Source: Verrucomicrobiota bacterium
Lineage (GTDB): Bacteria; Verrucomicrobiota; Verrucomicrobiia; Chthoniobacterales; UBA10450
Reading direction: 5' to 3'
Length of the DNA stretch: 64,000 bases
NCBI GenBank assembly: GCA_003218375.1
Contig: QHNH01000011.1
Location: 1-64,000, forward strand
A program made the position numbers and the translations under genes. Of the stretch, positions 36,107 to 43,837 are shown piece after piece. Positions within the stretch are counted from its first letter, which is position 1. Each line of letters opens with the position of its first letter. The notes under the pieces were generated by a model. That model ran no database searches. It was not told the DNA's origin and saw nothing but the letters and a program-made list of their open reading frames with translations.

Positions 36107-36144
36107 AAAAGCCCGGGCTGCGAAAGCAGTCCGGGCTTTTTTTT
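36107..36144 (+). terminator. Intrinsic terminator after 6S RNA
   Basis: The 11-bp stem GCCCGGGCTGC (36111-36121) and GCAGTCCGGGC (36126-36136), with one G-T pair, closes a GAAA tetraloop and is followed by eight T residues (36137-36144). AAAA precedes the stem. It ends the 6S transcript. Confidence 0.95.
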
Positions 36145-36197
36145 CTCGTGCTCGTAATCGCAACGACGTCGGCAGATCGAGCACGAGCGCGATTACG
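36145..36197. repeat. Interleaved inverted repeats (family K)
   Basis: Two perfect 9-base inverted repeats are interleaved: CTCGTGCTC (36145-36153) with GAGCACGAG (36179-36187), and CGTAATCGC (36153-36161) with GCGATTACG (36189-36197). The order A B A' B' allows either stem alone or an H-type pseudoknot. It starts directly at the end of the terminator and precedes the CARDB gene. Confidence 0.7.
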
Positions 36198-36240
36198 AAT
36201 TGAAGATTTTGTTGCTGCCGGTTAGTTATCGAGAACGTCT

Positions 36241-36639
36241 ATGAAAACTCACAAACGATCTTTCATCTTTGCCTTCGCGCTGCTCTGTCCGCTGCTGGCT
36301 CCCGCAAAAACTCCGAAACCACTAGGACCGGCGCCTGATCTCGTGATCGAAAAGACGACCCAGACCTCGTCCACTTTTTGGGTCGTCAAAGTCAAGAACG
36401 CCGGCAATGGCGATTCCGCCGCCACGACCCTGAAAATGGTGGCGACTCCGGGCGGCTCCTACACCTGCCCGGTCGCCGCGATCAAAGCCGGCGGCACGGC
36501 CGAGGTCCCCTGCCGGATGCCGTTCAAAGCGCGGGAGGGAATGCGCTGCGAGTTCATCGTGAATCCCGACAAATCGATCACGGAAACCAGCTACGCGAAC
36601 AATCGGACGGTCAGCTCGACGAATCCGAAGTTCAATTGA
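36241..36639 (+). CDS. Secreted CARDB-domain protein
   Basis: The 132-residue protein has a signal peptide (FAFALLCPLLAPA, cleavage near residue 22). One CARDB-type immunoglobulin-like beta-sandwich follows: PDLVIEKTTQTSS, VVKVKNAGNGDSAATTL, and the terminal VNPDKSITETSYANN, the classical CARDB ending. Three Cys residues could form one disulfide. CARDB domains mediate adhesion in exported proteins; the partner is unknown. The gene is flanked by element K and repeat B2. Confidence 0.8.
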   Translation: MKTHKRSFIFAFALLCPLLAPAKTPKPLGPAPDLVIEKTTQTSSTFWVVKVKNAGNGDSAATTLKMVATPGGSYTCPVAAIKAGGTAEVPCRMPFKAREGMRCEFIVNPDKSITETSYANNRTVSSTNPKFN

Positions 36640-36644
36640 CAGCC

Positions 36645-36759
36645 GCGGCGGAACATAGGTTTCCAACCTGTGCGCCCAGCGGGGTTCCACTCCGCTGCAA
36701 AAAAAGCAGCGGACAGAATGTCCGCTGGGCGCACAGACTGAAAGTCTATGTTCCGCCGC
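36645..36759. repeat. Four-hairpin palindromic element, family B copy 2
   Basis: Same plan as the copy at 33346, with ends extended to GCGGCGGAACATA/TATGTTCCGCCGC. Outer hairpins: left ATAGGTT-TCC-AACCTGT, right ACAGACT-GAA-AGTCTAT, whose complement is identical to the left arm of copy 1. Inner hairpins: CAGCGGGGT-TCC-ACTCCGCTG and GCAGCGGAC-AGAAT-GTCCGCTG. It begins 5 bases after the CARDB stop codon. Confidence 0.9.
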
Positions 36760-36814
36760 GAACGCGCGTGAAGAAGATTTGAAAATTTCCGCGCAAGCGG
36801 GACACTGCGCGAGG

Positions 36815-37963
36815 ATGCGCGCAATTCTCGCTCTGGAAGACGGCCGGATTTTCGAGGGCGAATCCTTTGGCGCTACGGGCACGCGCGTCGGCGAAGTATG
36901 TTTCAACACTTCGATGACCGGTTACCAGGAAGTGCTGACCGATCCGTCGTATCGCGGACAAATCGTGGCCATGACCTATCCGCTCATCGGCAATTACGGG
37001 ACGAACGCGCTCGACCAGGAAAGTCGCGAACCGCACGTGCGCGGATTTGTTATTGAAGAACTGAGCGAAATCCCGAGCAACTGGCGCTCGGAATCGTCGC
37101 TCGAAGACTATCTGGCGCGCTGGAACATCCCCGGCGTCCAGGGCATCGACACGCGCGCGTTGACGCGGCATCTCCGCGAGCGCGGCGCGATGAAGGCGTG
37201 CCTGACCACGGATACACTTTCGGAAAAAGAAGCGGTCGCGCGGGCGAACGAAGGCGAAGGCGTGATCGGGATGGATTACGTGCGCGAGGTCACCACGAGC
37301 GCGCCGTATCAATGGGACCCGGACGATCGGCTCAGCGCAACGTGGACCGTAGCGAGCGGAAGCGCGGAGGAAGTCGTCCGGCAGGCGTTGCCGCCGGTGC
37401 GCTACCGCGTGGTCGCCTACGATTACGGCATCAAGGAAAATATTTTGCGGCGCCTGCGCCAGAACGGTTTCGCGGTGACGGTGGTGCCCGCGGCGACCAG
37501 CGCCGAAGAGGTGCTGGCGCTGAATCCTGACGGCGTCTTTCTTTCAAACGGGCCTGGTGATCCCTCGGCGGTGCCGTACGCGCACGAATCGCTCCGCGGT
37601 TTGCTTGGGAAGAAACCGATCTTCGGAATTTGTCTCGGCCACCAGATTCTCGGGTTCGCCGCCGGTGGGCAGACCTTCAAATTGAAATTCGGACATCGCG
37701 GCGGCAACCAGCCCGTGAAAGATTTGCGGAGTGGGAAAGTCGCGATCACGTCGCAGAACCACGGGTTCGCGGTCGACGCGGATTCGTTGCCGCCCGAGAT
37801 GGAAGTCACGCACATCAATCTGAATGACGGCACGGTGGAAGGGATACGTCATCGGGAGTTGCCGGTCTTCAGTGTGCAATATCATCCCGAAGCCGCGCCC
37901 GGTCCGCATGACGCCGGTTATTTCTTTTCGCAGTTCGCCGAACTGATCGAAGCGAGTCGCTAG
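36815..37963 (+). CDS. carA: Carbamoyl-phosphate synthase small (glutaminase) subunit
   Basis: The 382-residue protein hydrolyses glutamine and channels ammonia to CarB for pyrimidine and arginine synthesis. The N-terminal domain starts [20 protein letters not shown] with [17 protein letters not shown]. The class I amidotransferase domain has the nucleophile loop [10 protein letters not shown] and the triad His/Glu in [12 protein letters not shown]. The start at 36815 is chosen because upstream codons run toward repeat B2. No carB follows; it must be elsewhere. Confidence 0.95.
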   Translation: MRAILALEDGRIFEGESFGATGTRVGEVCFNTSMTGYQEVLTDPSYRGQIVAMTYPLIGNYGTNALDQESREPHVRGFVIEELSEIPSNWRSESSLEDYLARWNIPGVQGIDTRALTRHLRERGAMKACLTTDTLSEKEAVARANEGEGVIGMDYVREVTTSAPYQWDPDDRLSATWTVASGSAEEVVRQALPPVRYRVVAYDYGIKENILRRLRQNGFAVTVVPAATSAEEVLALNPDGVFLSNGPGDPSAVPYAHESLRGLLGKKPIFGICLGHQILGFAAGGQTFKLKFGHRGGNQPVKDLRSGKVAITSQNHGFAVDADSLPPEMEVTHINLNDGTVEGIRHRELPVFSVQYHPEAAPGPHDAGYFFSQFAELIEASR

Positions 37964-37967
37964 GCTG

Positions 37968-38066
37968 CTTCTGTAGCCGCTTCGCTATGCGAAGCGCGAG
38001 TACAGGCCCGCCGTCTGTTTCGATTGTCGCGCACTCACGCTTCGCATAGCGAAGCGGCTATAGAAG
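37968..38066. repeat. Two-armed palindromic element, family A copy 2
   Basis: The ends CTTCTGTAGCCGC and GCGGCTATAGAAG match the copy at 8640. Both arms are of the TTCGC type here: GCTTCGCTATGCGAAGCGC on the left, CGCTTCGCATAGCGAAGCG on the right. It begins 4 bases after the carA stop codon. Confidence 0.9.
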
Positions 38067-38101
38067 AATTGACGCCGCCGATAACAGGGCCACGTTTTCT
38101 C

Positions 38102-38512
38102 ATGTTGTATTCACCTGATCGAACTTCGAAGTGGTTCCAATTCACCGTGGTCGCGAGCGTTTCGGCGGGACTCGTTCTTTCGCCTCTGGCCTTCGCCCAT
38201 GAAGATCACGAAAAGGAAAAACTGGCGGCGGCTTCCGAGAAAACGCTCACGGGCGAGATCATCGACTTGATGTGCTACGCGGACCACGGCGCGACCGGCG
38301 AGAAGCATGCGAGCTGCGCCGCCACCTGCATCAAAGGCGGCGGGCCAGTCGCGATCCTGAGCGATGGAAAAGCGTATTTGGTGGTGGGCGACCACAAACC
38401 GATGAACGACCAGCTCGCGGAGTACGCCGGCAAAACGATCACGTTGAAGGGCAAGCTCGCGAGCAATGGCGGAATTCTGATGCTCGAGAACGCCGAGATC
38501 GTAAAGAAGTAG
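38102..38512 (+). CDS. Exported small Cys-containing protein of unknown function
   Basis: The 136-residue protein has a long signal-like N-terminus with a hydrophobic core (FTVVASVSAGLVLSPLAFA, residues about 13-31), then a His/Glu/Lys-rich start (HEDHEKEK). A compact beta-rich domain (LTGEIIDLMCYADHG, SCAATCIKGGGPVAILSDGK, ITLKGKLASNGGILMLENAE) has three cysteines. The Cys/His pattern suggests metal or redox chemistry, but I recognise no family. The start at 38102 avoids codons encoded by repeat A2. It ends one base from the convergent GT2 gene. Confidence 0.65.
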   Translation: MLYSPDRTSKWFQFTVVASVSAGLVLSPLAFAHEDHEKEKLAAASEKTLTGEIIDLMCYADHGATGEKHASCAATCIKGGGPVAILSDGKAYLVVGDHKPMNDQLAEYAGKTITLKGKLASNGGILMLENAEIVKK

Positions 38513-39226
38513 CTACCTTTTCCGCAGCGCGGCGACCTCGCGAAGCATCCGAACACTGTCGCGCGCGACGTTGACTTTGCTTCCCTCGTAATGGTTCCAG
38601 CGCACGGGAATTTCTTTCATCCGCAGGTTCGCCTTTCGCGCCAGATAAAGCAGCTCGACGTCGAAGCCGAACCCATCCGTCTTCGCACGTTCCAAAATCG
38701 GGCGAAAAACATCGAGGCGAAACGCCTTGAATCCGCATTGCGTGTCCCAAAAGGGCAGACCGGTCGCGACGCGCACGATCAGGTTAAAGACGCGGCCGCC
38801 TTGTTCGCGCCGCCACGGCTGGCGTTGGCCGATCAGGCGGCGGTCCAACGCGCGCGAACCGAAGGCCACATCGAGTTCCCCCGCCACGATCGGTTCGATG
38901 AGCTTGGGAGCTTCATCGATCGGCGTGGATAAATCGGCATCGGAAAACAAACCGATCGCGGTGGCGGCGGCGAGCAATCCTTCCCTCACGGCGGCGCCTT
39001 TGCCGCGATTGGGCGAATGCTCGAGCAGACGCGCGGTGATCGCGGTTTGCCCCGCGAAGACTTCACGGACGATCCCGGAGGTCGCGTCCGTCGACCCGTC
39101 GTTCACGACGATCAGCTCGCTGCCCGGGCTGGTGATCTGCAGGTAAGCAAACGCGGTTCGCAGGCTCTGGCCGATCCGCTCCGCTTCGTTGTAAGCGGGG
39201 ATGACGAGTGAAAACGGCGGGAGCAT
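38513..39226 (-). CDS. Dolichyl-phosphate glucosyltransferase-like GT2
   Basis: The 237-residue protein has the GT2 start FSLVIPAYNEAERIGQSLRT, the acidic SELIVVNDGSTDAT, and the donor-metal motif IGLFSDADLSTPIDEAPKL. WDTQCGFKAFRLDVFRPIL and the basic acceptor block MKEIPVRWNHYEGSKV are characteristic of the ALG5-like dolichyl/polyprenyl-phosphate beta-glucosyltransferases. No C-terminal membrane helices are present. It probably makes a lipid-linked sugar donor. The gene stands alone and converges on the exported protein. Confidence 0.88.
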   Translation of the reverse strand: MLPPFSLVIPAYNEAERIGQSLRTAFAYLQITSPGSELIVVNDGSTDATSGIVREVFAGQTAITARLLEHSPNRGKGAAVREGLLAAATAIGLFSDADLSTPIDEAPKLIEPIVAGELDVAFGSRALDRRLIGQRQPWRREQGGRVFNLIVRVATGLPFWDTQCGFKAFRLDVFRPILERAKTDGFGFDVELLYLARKANLRMKEIPVRWNHYEGSKVNVARDSVRMLREVAALRKR

Positions 39227-39273
39227 CGTCCGGCAGTTGTAGAGGCGTGTGTCCTCAGGCGCAACTCAGCTTT

Positions 39274-39365
39274 CTTCTGTAGCCGCTTCGCTGTGCGAAG
39301 CGCGGGAGCGGACCCCGACCTCGACGTTGCGTCCCACGCCGCCCACAGGGCGGCGGCTACAGAAG
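39274..39365. repeat. Two-armed palindromic element, family A copy 3
   Basis: The ends CTTCTGTAGCCGC and GCGGCTACAGAAG match the other copies. The left arm is of TTCGC type (GCTTCGCTGTGCGAAGC), the right arm of GCCGCC type (GCCGCCCACAGGGCGGC). Copy 1 has the arms in the opposite order. It lies in the divergent spacer between the GT2 gene and the mla operon. Confidence 0.9.
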
Positions 39366-39415
39366 AGGGATTTCGCTTTGGCACCACTGGGAACTGGGGC
39401 AACTTCCCCCTCAAC

Positions 39416-40270
39416 ATGGCCGAGCAAAACGGGGGACTGGAATCCAGCGGCAAGATCGAGACCAACCCGGTCGTCGTGGTCGCCGGCATTGGCCAGAAAG
39501 GGCGCGGCTTTCTCCGGGAAGTGGGCGGAATATTCTGGTTCATCGTCCACACTTTCACCGAAACCCTCGAGAACGTGCGGCGGGGGCGGGCGCCCTTCAA
39601 AGCCTTCAGCTTTTTCCGGCACACGGAACGCGCCGGCGTCGGGTCCGTGCCGCTGGTGGCGATGGTTTCGTTTTTCCTCGGACTAACGATGGCGCTGCTC
39701 ACCGGTTACCAACTGGAGCGCTTCGGAACGGAACGCCTCGTGCCGGGCCTGGTCTCGATCGCGTTCACCCGCGAGCTCGGACCCTTGCTCACCGGGATCA
39801 TGCTGGCGGCGCGAATCGGCGCGGCCTTCACCGCGGAGCTCGGCACGATGGAAGTGTCCGAAGAAGTGGAAGCCATCGAGGCGATGGGAATCAGTCCGCT
39901 GCGTTTCCTCGTGGCCCCGCGGATGCTCGCGTTGTTCGCGCTCATGCCATGTCTCTCCGTCGTCTCAAGCGTGGCCGCGATCATCGCCACGGCTTTAATT
40001 TCGCGCGCCTATTTCAACATCGCTTTCGTTTACTTCAACGATCTCGTGCTCAACGCCCTGCTCATCCGCGATATCATCACGGGGTTCGGGAAAAGTTTGC
40101 TCTTCGGCCTGCTGATCGCGTCGATTGCCTGCTACCGCGGCTTGAATGTAACCGGCGGCGCGGCCGGCGTGGGCACGGCCACCACTTCCAGCGTCGTAAC
40201 CGCCATCACCACCGTGATCGGTTTCGACACCCTCTTTAACATCGTCTACACGGTCTTCTTCCCGATATGA
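39416..40270 (+). CDS. mlaE: Mla-type phospholipid transport permease
   Basis: The 284-residue inner-membrane permease belongs to the MlaE family, with five to six helices. Typical blocks are FFLGLTMALLTGYQLERFG, IAFTRELGPLLTGIMLAARI and GAAFTAELGTMEVSEEVEAI, the EQxxAL-like coupling region. MlaE with MlaF and MlaD moves phospholipid between inner and outer membrane to keep lipid asymmetry. The start at 39416 (MAEQNGG) is chosen because upstream codons belong to repeat A3. It overlaps mlaF by 4 bases (ATGA). Confidence 0.92.
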   Translation: MAEQNGGLESSGKIETNPVVVVAGIGQKGRGFLREVGGIFWFIVHTFTETLENVRRGRAPFKAFSFFRHTERAGVGSVPLVAMVSFFLGLTMALLTGYQLERFGTERLVPGLVSIAFTRELGPLLTGIMLAARIGAAFTAELGTMEVSEEVEAIEAMGISPLRFLVAPRMLALFALMPCLSVVSSVAAIIATALISRAYFNIAFVYFNDLVLNALLIRDIITGFGKSLLFGLLIASIACYRGLNVTGGAAGVGTATTSSVVTAITTVIGFDTLFNIVYTVFFPI

Positions 40271-41058
40271 GCGCGCCTCGCCCGCACATGGTCGAGCTGC
40301 GCGATGTCCATCTCAGCTTCGACGAGAAGAAGGTGCTCGACGGCGTGTCGCTCGAGGTCGAGCCGCTCGACCGCCTCGTCGTCATGGGCCAGAGCGGCAG
40401 CGGCAAGAGCACTATCCTGCGCTTGATCCTGGGAATTCTGCGGCTGCAGAGCGGCTCGGTGTTTTTCAAGCAATTCGAAATCTCGCGGCTGAACCGGCGC
40501 AAACTCCAGCAGGTCCGCAGCCAGATCGGGATGGTTTACCAATATTCGGCGCTGCTCAGCTCGCGAAACGTGCGCGATAACGTGGCCTTGCCGCTCGAGG
40601 AATTGACCACGAAAAGCCGCGAGGAAATCGACAAGATCGTGGACGAAAAACTGGCGCTCGTGGGGATGTTGGACGCGAAGGACCAGGCGCCATCGGAGTT
40701 GAGCGGCGGCATGAAGAAACGTGTGAGCCTCGCGCGCGCGCTCGTGATGGAGCCGGAGCTGATCCTGTTCGACGAGCCCTCCGCCGGCCTCGACCCGGTC
40801 ATCGCGACCGTTATCGACGAACTAATCATCAGCCTGACGGAAAGTTCGAAAGTGACTTCGATCATCGTCACCCATGAAATGGACAGCGCCTTCCGAATTG
40901 GCACGAAGATGGCGATGCTGTATCAGGGGAAGATTATTGAACAGGGCGAGGCCGAGGCGTTCAAAAACTCGACCAACCCCGTGGTGGCGCAGTTCTTGAG
41001 CGGCAGCACCGAAGGACCGATCCTGGAAGGAAGCAAAGATGCGATTGCAACGAAATGA
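40267..41058 (+). CDS. mlaF: Mla-type phospholipid transport ATP-binding protein
   Basis: The 263-residue ABC ATPase has Walker A as MGQSGSGKST (about 45-54), the Q-loop in QIGMVYQYSALLSS, the signature LSGGMKKRVSLARAL and Walker B with LILFDEPSAGLDP, followed by the H-loop VTHEMDSAF. The GMKKR variant after the signature is typical of MlaF. It powers the MlaE permease. Start and end both overlap neighbouring genes (4 and 20 bases), which fits tight translational coupling. Confidence 0.95.
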   Translation: MSAPRPHMVELRDVHLSFDEKKVLDGVSLEVEPLDRLVVMGQSGSGKSTILRLILGILRLQSGSVFFKQFEISRLNRRKLQQVRSQIGMVYQYSALLSSRNVRDNVALPLEELTTKSREEIDKIVDEKLALVGMLDAKDQAPSELSGGMKKRVSLARALVMEPELILFDEPSAGLDPVIATVIDELIISLTESSKVTSIIVTHEMDSAFRIGTKMAMLYQGKIIEQGEAEAFKNSTNPVVAQFLSGSTEGPILEGSKDAIATK

Positions 41059-42049
41059 AATCCTGACCGGCTTGCTCGTGCTCGCCACGATCGCGGTCCT
41101 GACCGCGATCCTGATTCTGCTCGGGGCACCCGGGCTTTTCCGGCCGCTGGTCACGTATCGGATTTACATGGACAACGCCGCCGGCATCAAGCTGGGCGCG
41201 CCGGTGCTGTTGGCGGGACGCAAGATTGGCCAGGTCGACAAACTCTACTCGCCCGTTTCCAAGGAAGATGCCGCCCGCGCCGAAGCCGCCGCCGCCGCCT
41301 TGCACGCCGGCGATCCGAGCCCGACCCCGGCGGAGAAGCCGAAATATGAAGCGCGCATCGACGTGAGGGTCGACAAAAACGCGTTCGTCTACAAAGACGC
41401 GAAGGCGCGCCTGATCACCCTCGGGCTCCTCGGCGAAACGGCGATCGACATCACCCAGGGCAACGACAGTTCCGGGCGGGCGGGCGACGGCGAAACCTTC
41501 GCGGGCGAGCGGGTCCCGGACTTCGGCGAAGCCATTTCCAAGATGCTCGACATCGTCAAGCCGGTCGCGATCGAGGCGACCAGCACCTTGAAAGAATTGC
41601 AAACCACGTCGGCGAACCTGAGCCGGATCACGGACGAGAATTCGCAGCTCAACATGGGGCTCGCGCAGTTCCGCACCTTTGTCGAAAACCTGACGAGTTT
41701 GACCGCGCGCGACAGCTCGCTCTCAATCGCGCTCAGGAACGTCGAGAAAATCAGCACCGACCTTTCGAGCAACGACAATATTACAATCACGCTCCAAAAT
41801 TTCCGCGAGTCATCCGACAAGCTGAAAGCGATCATGGCCGATCTTAACCAGCTCGGGCCGGAGCTGAAATCGAGCGGAGCCAACATCAAGGAATTGACCG
41901 AAACGGTGAAGACCCAGCCGTGGCGATTGATCTGGCCCAGCACGAAGAAATATCCGCAGGACGAACAGGCCGCCGCCGAGGCCACGCCGAGGAAAGTGAC
42001 GAAGCCGCGGGTGCGCGCGACCGCCACGCCGCCACCAAGGACGCGTTAG
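41039..42049 (+). CDS. mlaD: MlaD-family MCE-domain periplasmic lipid carrier
   Basis: The 336-residue protein has one N-terminal membrane helix (LLVLATIAVLTAILILLGA) and an MCE domain (YRIYMDNAAGIKLGAPVLLA...VYKDAKARLITLGLLGETAIDI). An insert of about 35 residues rich in Ala and Glu (KEDAARAEAAAAALHAG) lies inside the MCE domain. The long helical C-terminal region (ELQTTSANLSRI onward) probably forms the tunnel needle, and a basic Pro/Thr tail ends it. It forms hexameric rings that pass phospholipid to the MlaFE complex. Confidence 0.92.
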   Translation: MRLQRNEILTGLLVLATIAVLTAILILLGAPGLFRPLVTYRIYMDNAAGIKLGAPVLLAGRKIGQVDKLYSPVSKEDAARAEAAAAALHAGDPSPTPAEKPKYEARIDVRVDKNAFVYKDAKARLITLGLLGETAIDITQGNDSSGRAGDGETFAGERVPDFGEAISKMLDIVKPVAIEATSTLKELQTTSANLSRITDENSQLNMGLAQFRTFVENLTSLTARDSSLSIALRNVEKISTDLSSNDNITITLQNFRESSDKLKAIMADLNQLGPELKSSGANIKELTETVKTQPWRLIWPSTKKYPQDEQAAAEATPRKVTKPRVRATATPPPRTR

Positions 42050-42059
42050 TTCTCGGCGG

Positions 42060-42193
42060 AAGCTCCAAATTCCAAGCTCCAAACGCGTACGGCAGGCGTA
42101 GCCAATCTGGAGCTTGATGTTTGGAGCTTCTCTGGAGCTTGGTGCTTGGAATTTGGAGCTTTATCCCGCAACGCTGCATAAGCGCGGGATGAC
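42060..42193. repeat. Short-word inverted array (family D, copy 3) plus small G-type hairpin
   Basis: GAAGCTCCAAATTCCAAGCT (42060-42079) is answered by AGCTTGGTGCTTGGAATTTG and GAGCTTT (42136-42161). A separate hairpin ATCCCGC...GCGGGAT with trailing GACA (42162-42193) resembles the ends of element G at 19408. Together they fill the spacer between mlaD and the convergent topoisomerase gene, leaving 10 and 3 bases free. Confidence 0.75.
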
Positions 42194-42196
42194 AAA

Positions 42197-43294
42197 CTAG
42201 CTCACTTTCTTCTTCAGCCGCGCCTGCAAGAAGCTCATCACGGCCGCTTCCTCGGAACGCAAATCGCCGAGCTTCCTCGACAGCGTTTCCTCGGCCTTCT
42301 GTTTCAGTCCATCGATCATCGCGCCGTCGAGATACGTCTCGAGCACGACGGGATGCACATAACATTTGCGACATACCGTCGGCGTGTTGCCCAGGATCTT
42401 CGCCACTGCCGAGATCGCATCTTTGATGTTCTTCTTCGCCTGGGCCTTGTTCTCGAACGCTTCCTGGGAGTTGAGCGCTATCGCGGCCAGCACCGTTCCC
42501 GCCCAGGTCCGAAAATCTTTCGCGGTAAACTCTTCGCCGGTGATTTCGCGCAGATAATCGTTCACATCCTGCGAGGTGACGTCTTGCACCTCGCCCTCGT
42601 CGTCGACGTATTGGAAAATCTCCTGGCCCGGCAAGTCCTGCAGCTGCCGAATGATTTTCGCCAGGCGTCGATCCGTCACATCGACTTCATGTTTCTTCCC
42701 GCCCTTGCCGCGGAACCTGAACTTGAGCTTTGCCGCGGTCACCTCCACGTGGTGGTGGCGAATGGTCGTTAGGCCAAACGATTTGTTTTCCTTCACGTAT
42801 TCCTCGTTGCCGATCCGGATGAACGTGCGCTCGAGAAGCTGGACCACCGTGGCCAGAACTTTTTCCCGCGGCAGACCGCGACGTTTCAAATCGCGATTTA
42901 CCCGCCGCCGAATTTTCGGCAGCGCTTTGGCGAACACTACCATGCGATCATACTTGTTTTCGTCGCGCACTTCGCGCCAGCGCTCGTGGTAACGATACTG
43001 TTTCCGGCCCCGCGCATCGCGCCCCGTCGCCTGGATGTGGCCATTCGGCGACGGACAAATCCAAACATCGGTGTAGGCGGGTGGAACTGCGAGCCGCCGG
43101 ATGCGGAGCAGGCGCGTCTCGTCACGAATACGTTTGCCGTCCGTGTTAAAGTATTCGAAATCGTCGCCTTCTGCCTTGCGCGTGTAACCCGGCCGCTCGT
43201 CGCTCACATAGCGAAGGCCGGCGTCTTCCGCCACGTCAGCCGGTTCCGGCGCGACCCCGATCTCAGCGATTTTCTTTTTCGTTCGGCGAAGCAT
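42197..43294 (-). CDS. Type IB DNA topoisomerase
   Basis: The 365-residue protein matches the short bacterial (poxvirus-like) topoisomerase IB. Typical blocks are RLLRIRRLAVPPAYTDVWIC, HIQATGRDARGRKQYRYHE, GNEEYVKENKSFGLTTIRHHH, the catalytic-domain Lys region and FRTWAGTVLAA; the tyrosine nucleophile is in HPVVLETYLDG. It relaxes both positive and negative supercoils by a 3'-phosphotyrosyl intermediate. The start at 43294 follows from the alignment with MLRRTKKK; upstream in-frame codons approach repeat C2. Confidence 0.92.
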   Translation of the reverse strand: MLRRTKKKIAEIGVAPEPADVAEDAGLRYVSDERPGYTRKAEGDDFEYFNTDGKRIRDETRLLRIRRLAVPPAYTDVWICPSPNGHIQATGRDARGRKQYRYHERWREVRDENKYDRMVVFAKALPKIRRRVNRDLKRRGLPREKVLATVVQLLERTFIRIGNEEYVKENKSFGLTTIRHHHVEVTAAKLKFRFRGKGGKKHEVDVTDRRLAKIIRQLQDLPGQEIFQYVDDEGEVQDVTSQDVNDYLREITGEEFTAKDFRTWAGTVLAAIALNSQEAFENKAQAKKNIKDAISAVAKILGNTPTVCRKCYVHPVVLETYLDGAMIDGLKQKAEETLSRKLGDLRSEEAAVMSFLQARLKKKVS

Positions 43295-43338
43295 GCAAGC
43301 AATACGTGTGCGAGTGGGCGCGAGGTCGCAATCGGTTT

Positions 43339-43390
43339 GGAGGGACGACCACCGGTCGTCCAAAGTGGGACGGACAGCGCCCGTCCCTCC
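43339..43390. repeat. Two-armed palindromic element, family C copy 2
   Basis: The ends GGAGGGACG and CGTCCCTCC frame two hairpins: GGACGACC-ACC-GGTCGTCC and, on the right, GGGACGGAC-AGC-GCCCGTCCC. The stems differ in sequence from the other C copies but still pair. It ends 9 bases from the DUF1844 gene's stop codon. Confidence 0.85.
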
Positions 43391-43399
43391 AGAGAGGTC

Positions 43400-43834
43400 C
43401 TACGCGCCGTAGCTTTTCGTGAATTTCTTGCGCGATTCGGATTCGGCTTCCGGCGTCGCCGGCGCCTCAGCTTTCCCCGGGGAGGAAGACGGGACGGGTT
43501 CGGTTGTCTCAGCTTCCGGAGATTCCGCGGCAGATTCCGTCGTTCCCTCGCGCACCTGCCGCGAGACTTCCACGAAGGCCATCTGCAAATTCGAGAGCGT
43601 GTTGCGCAGCACCGCGGTCTCTTCGTTCGTCAGATTGCCGCGCGTCTTTTCCTGGATCATGGCGAGCTGGTCGATGAACATTTTCGCCAGCTCCAGGTTC
43701 ACTTCGCCTTTACCGGTTTGCGGATTTGGGATTTGCCCAAGAAAGAGCGCCGCGTTTTGGGCCTGCATCATGACAAACTCGATGAAGCGCTGCGACATCT
43801 CGCCCGATTGCGTGTTGGTTTGGACTTCGGCCAT
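43400..43834 (-). CDS. DUF1844-family protein
   Basis: The 144-residue protein has the DUF1844 core in its first 90 residues (FIEFVMMQAQNAALFLGQIP and VNLELAKMFIDQLAMIQEKT followed by LTNEETAVLRNTLSNLQMAF), and a Ser/Pro/Glu/Ala-rich disordered tail. The family is widespread but uncharacterised. The gene starts 3 bases after the M16 peptidase stop, so the two are cotranscribed and probably translationally coupled. Confidence 0.85.
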   Translation of the reverse strand: MAEVQTNTQSGEMSQRFIEFVMMQAQNAALFLGQIPNPQTGKGEVNLELAKMFIDQLAMIQEKTRGNLTNEETAVLRNTLSNLQMAFVEVSRQVREGTTESAAESPEAETTEPVPSSSPGKAEAPATPEAESESRKKFTKSYGA

Positions 43835-43837
43835 GGT

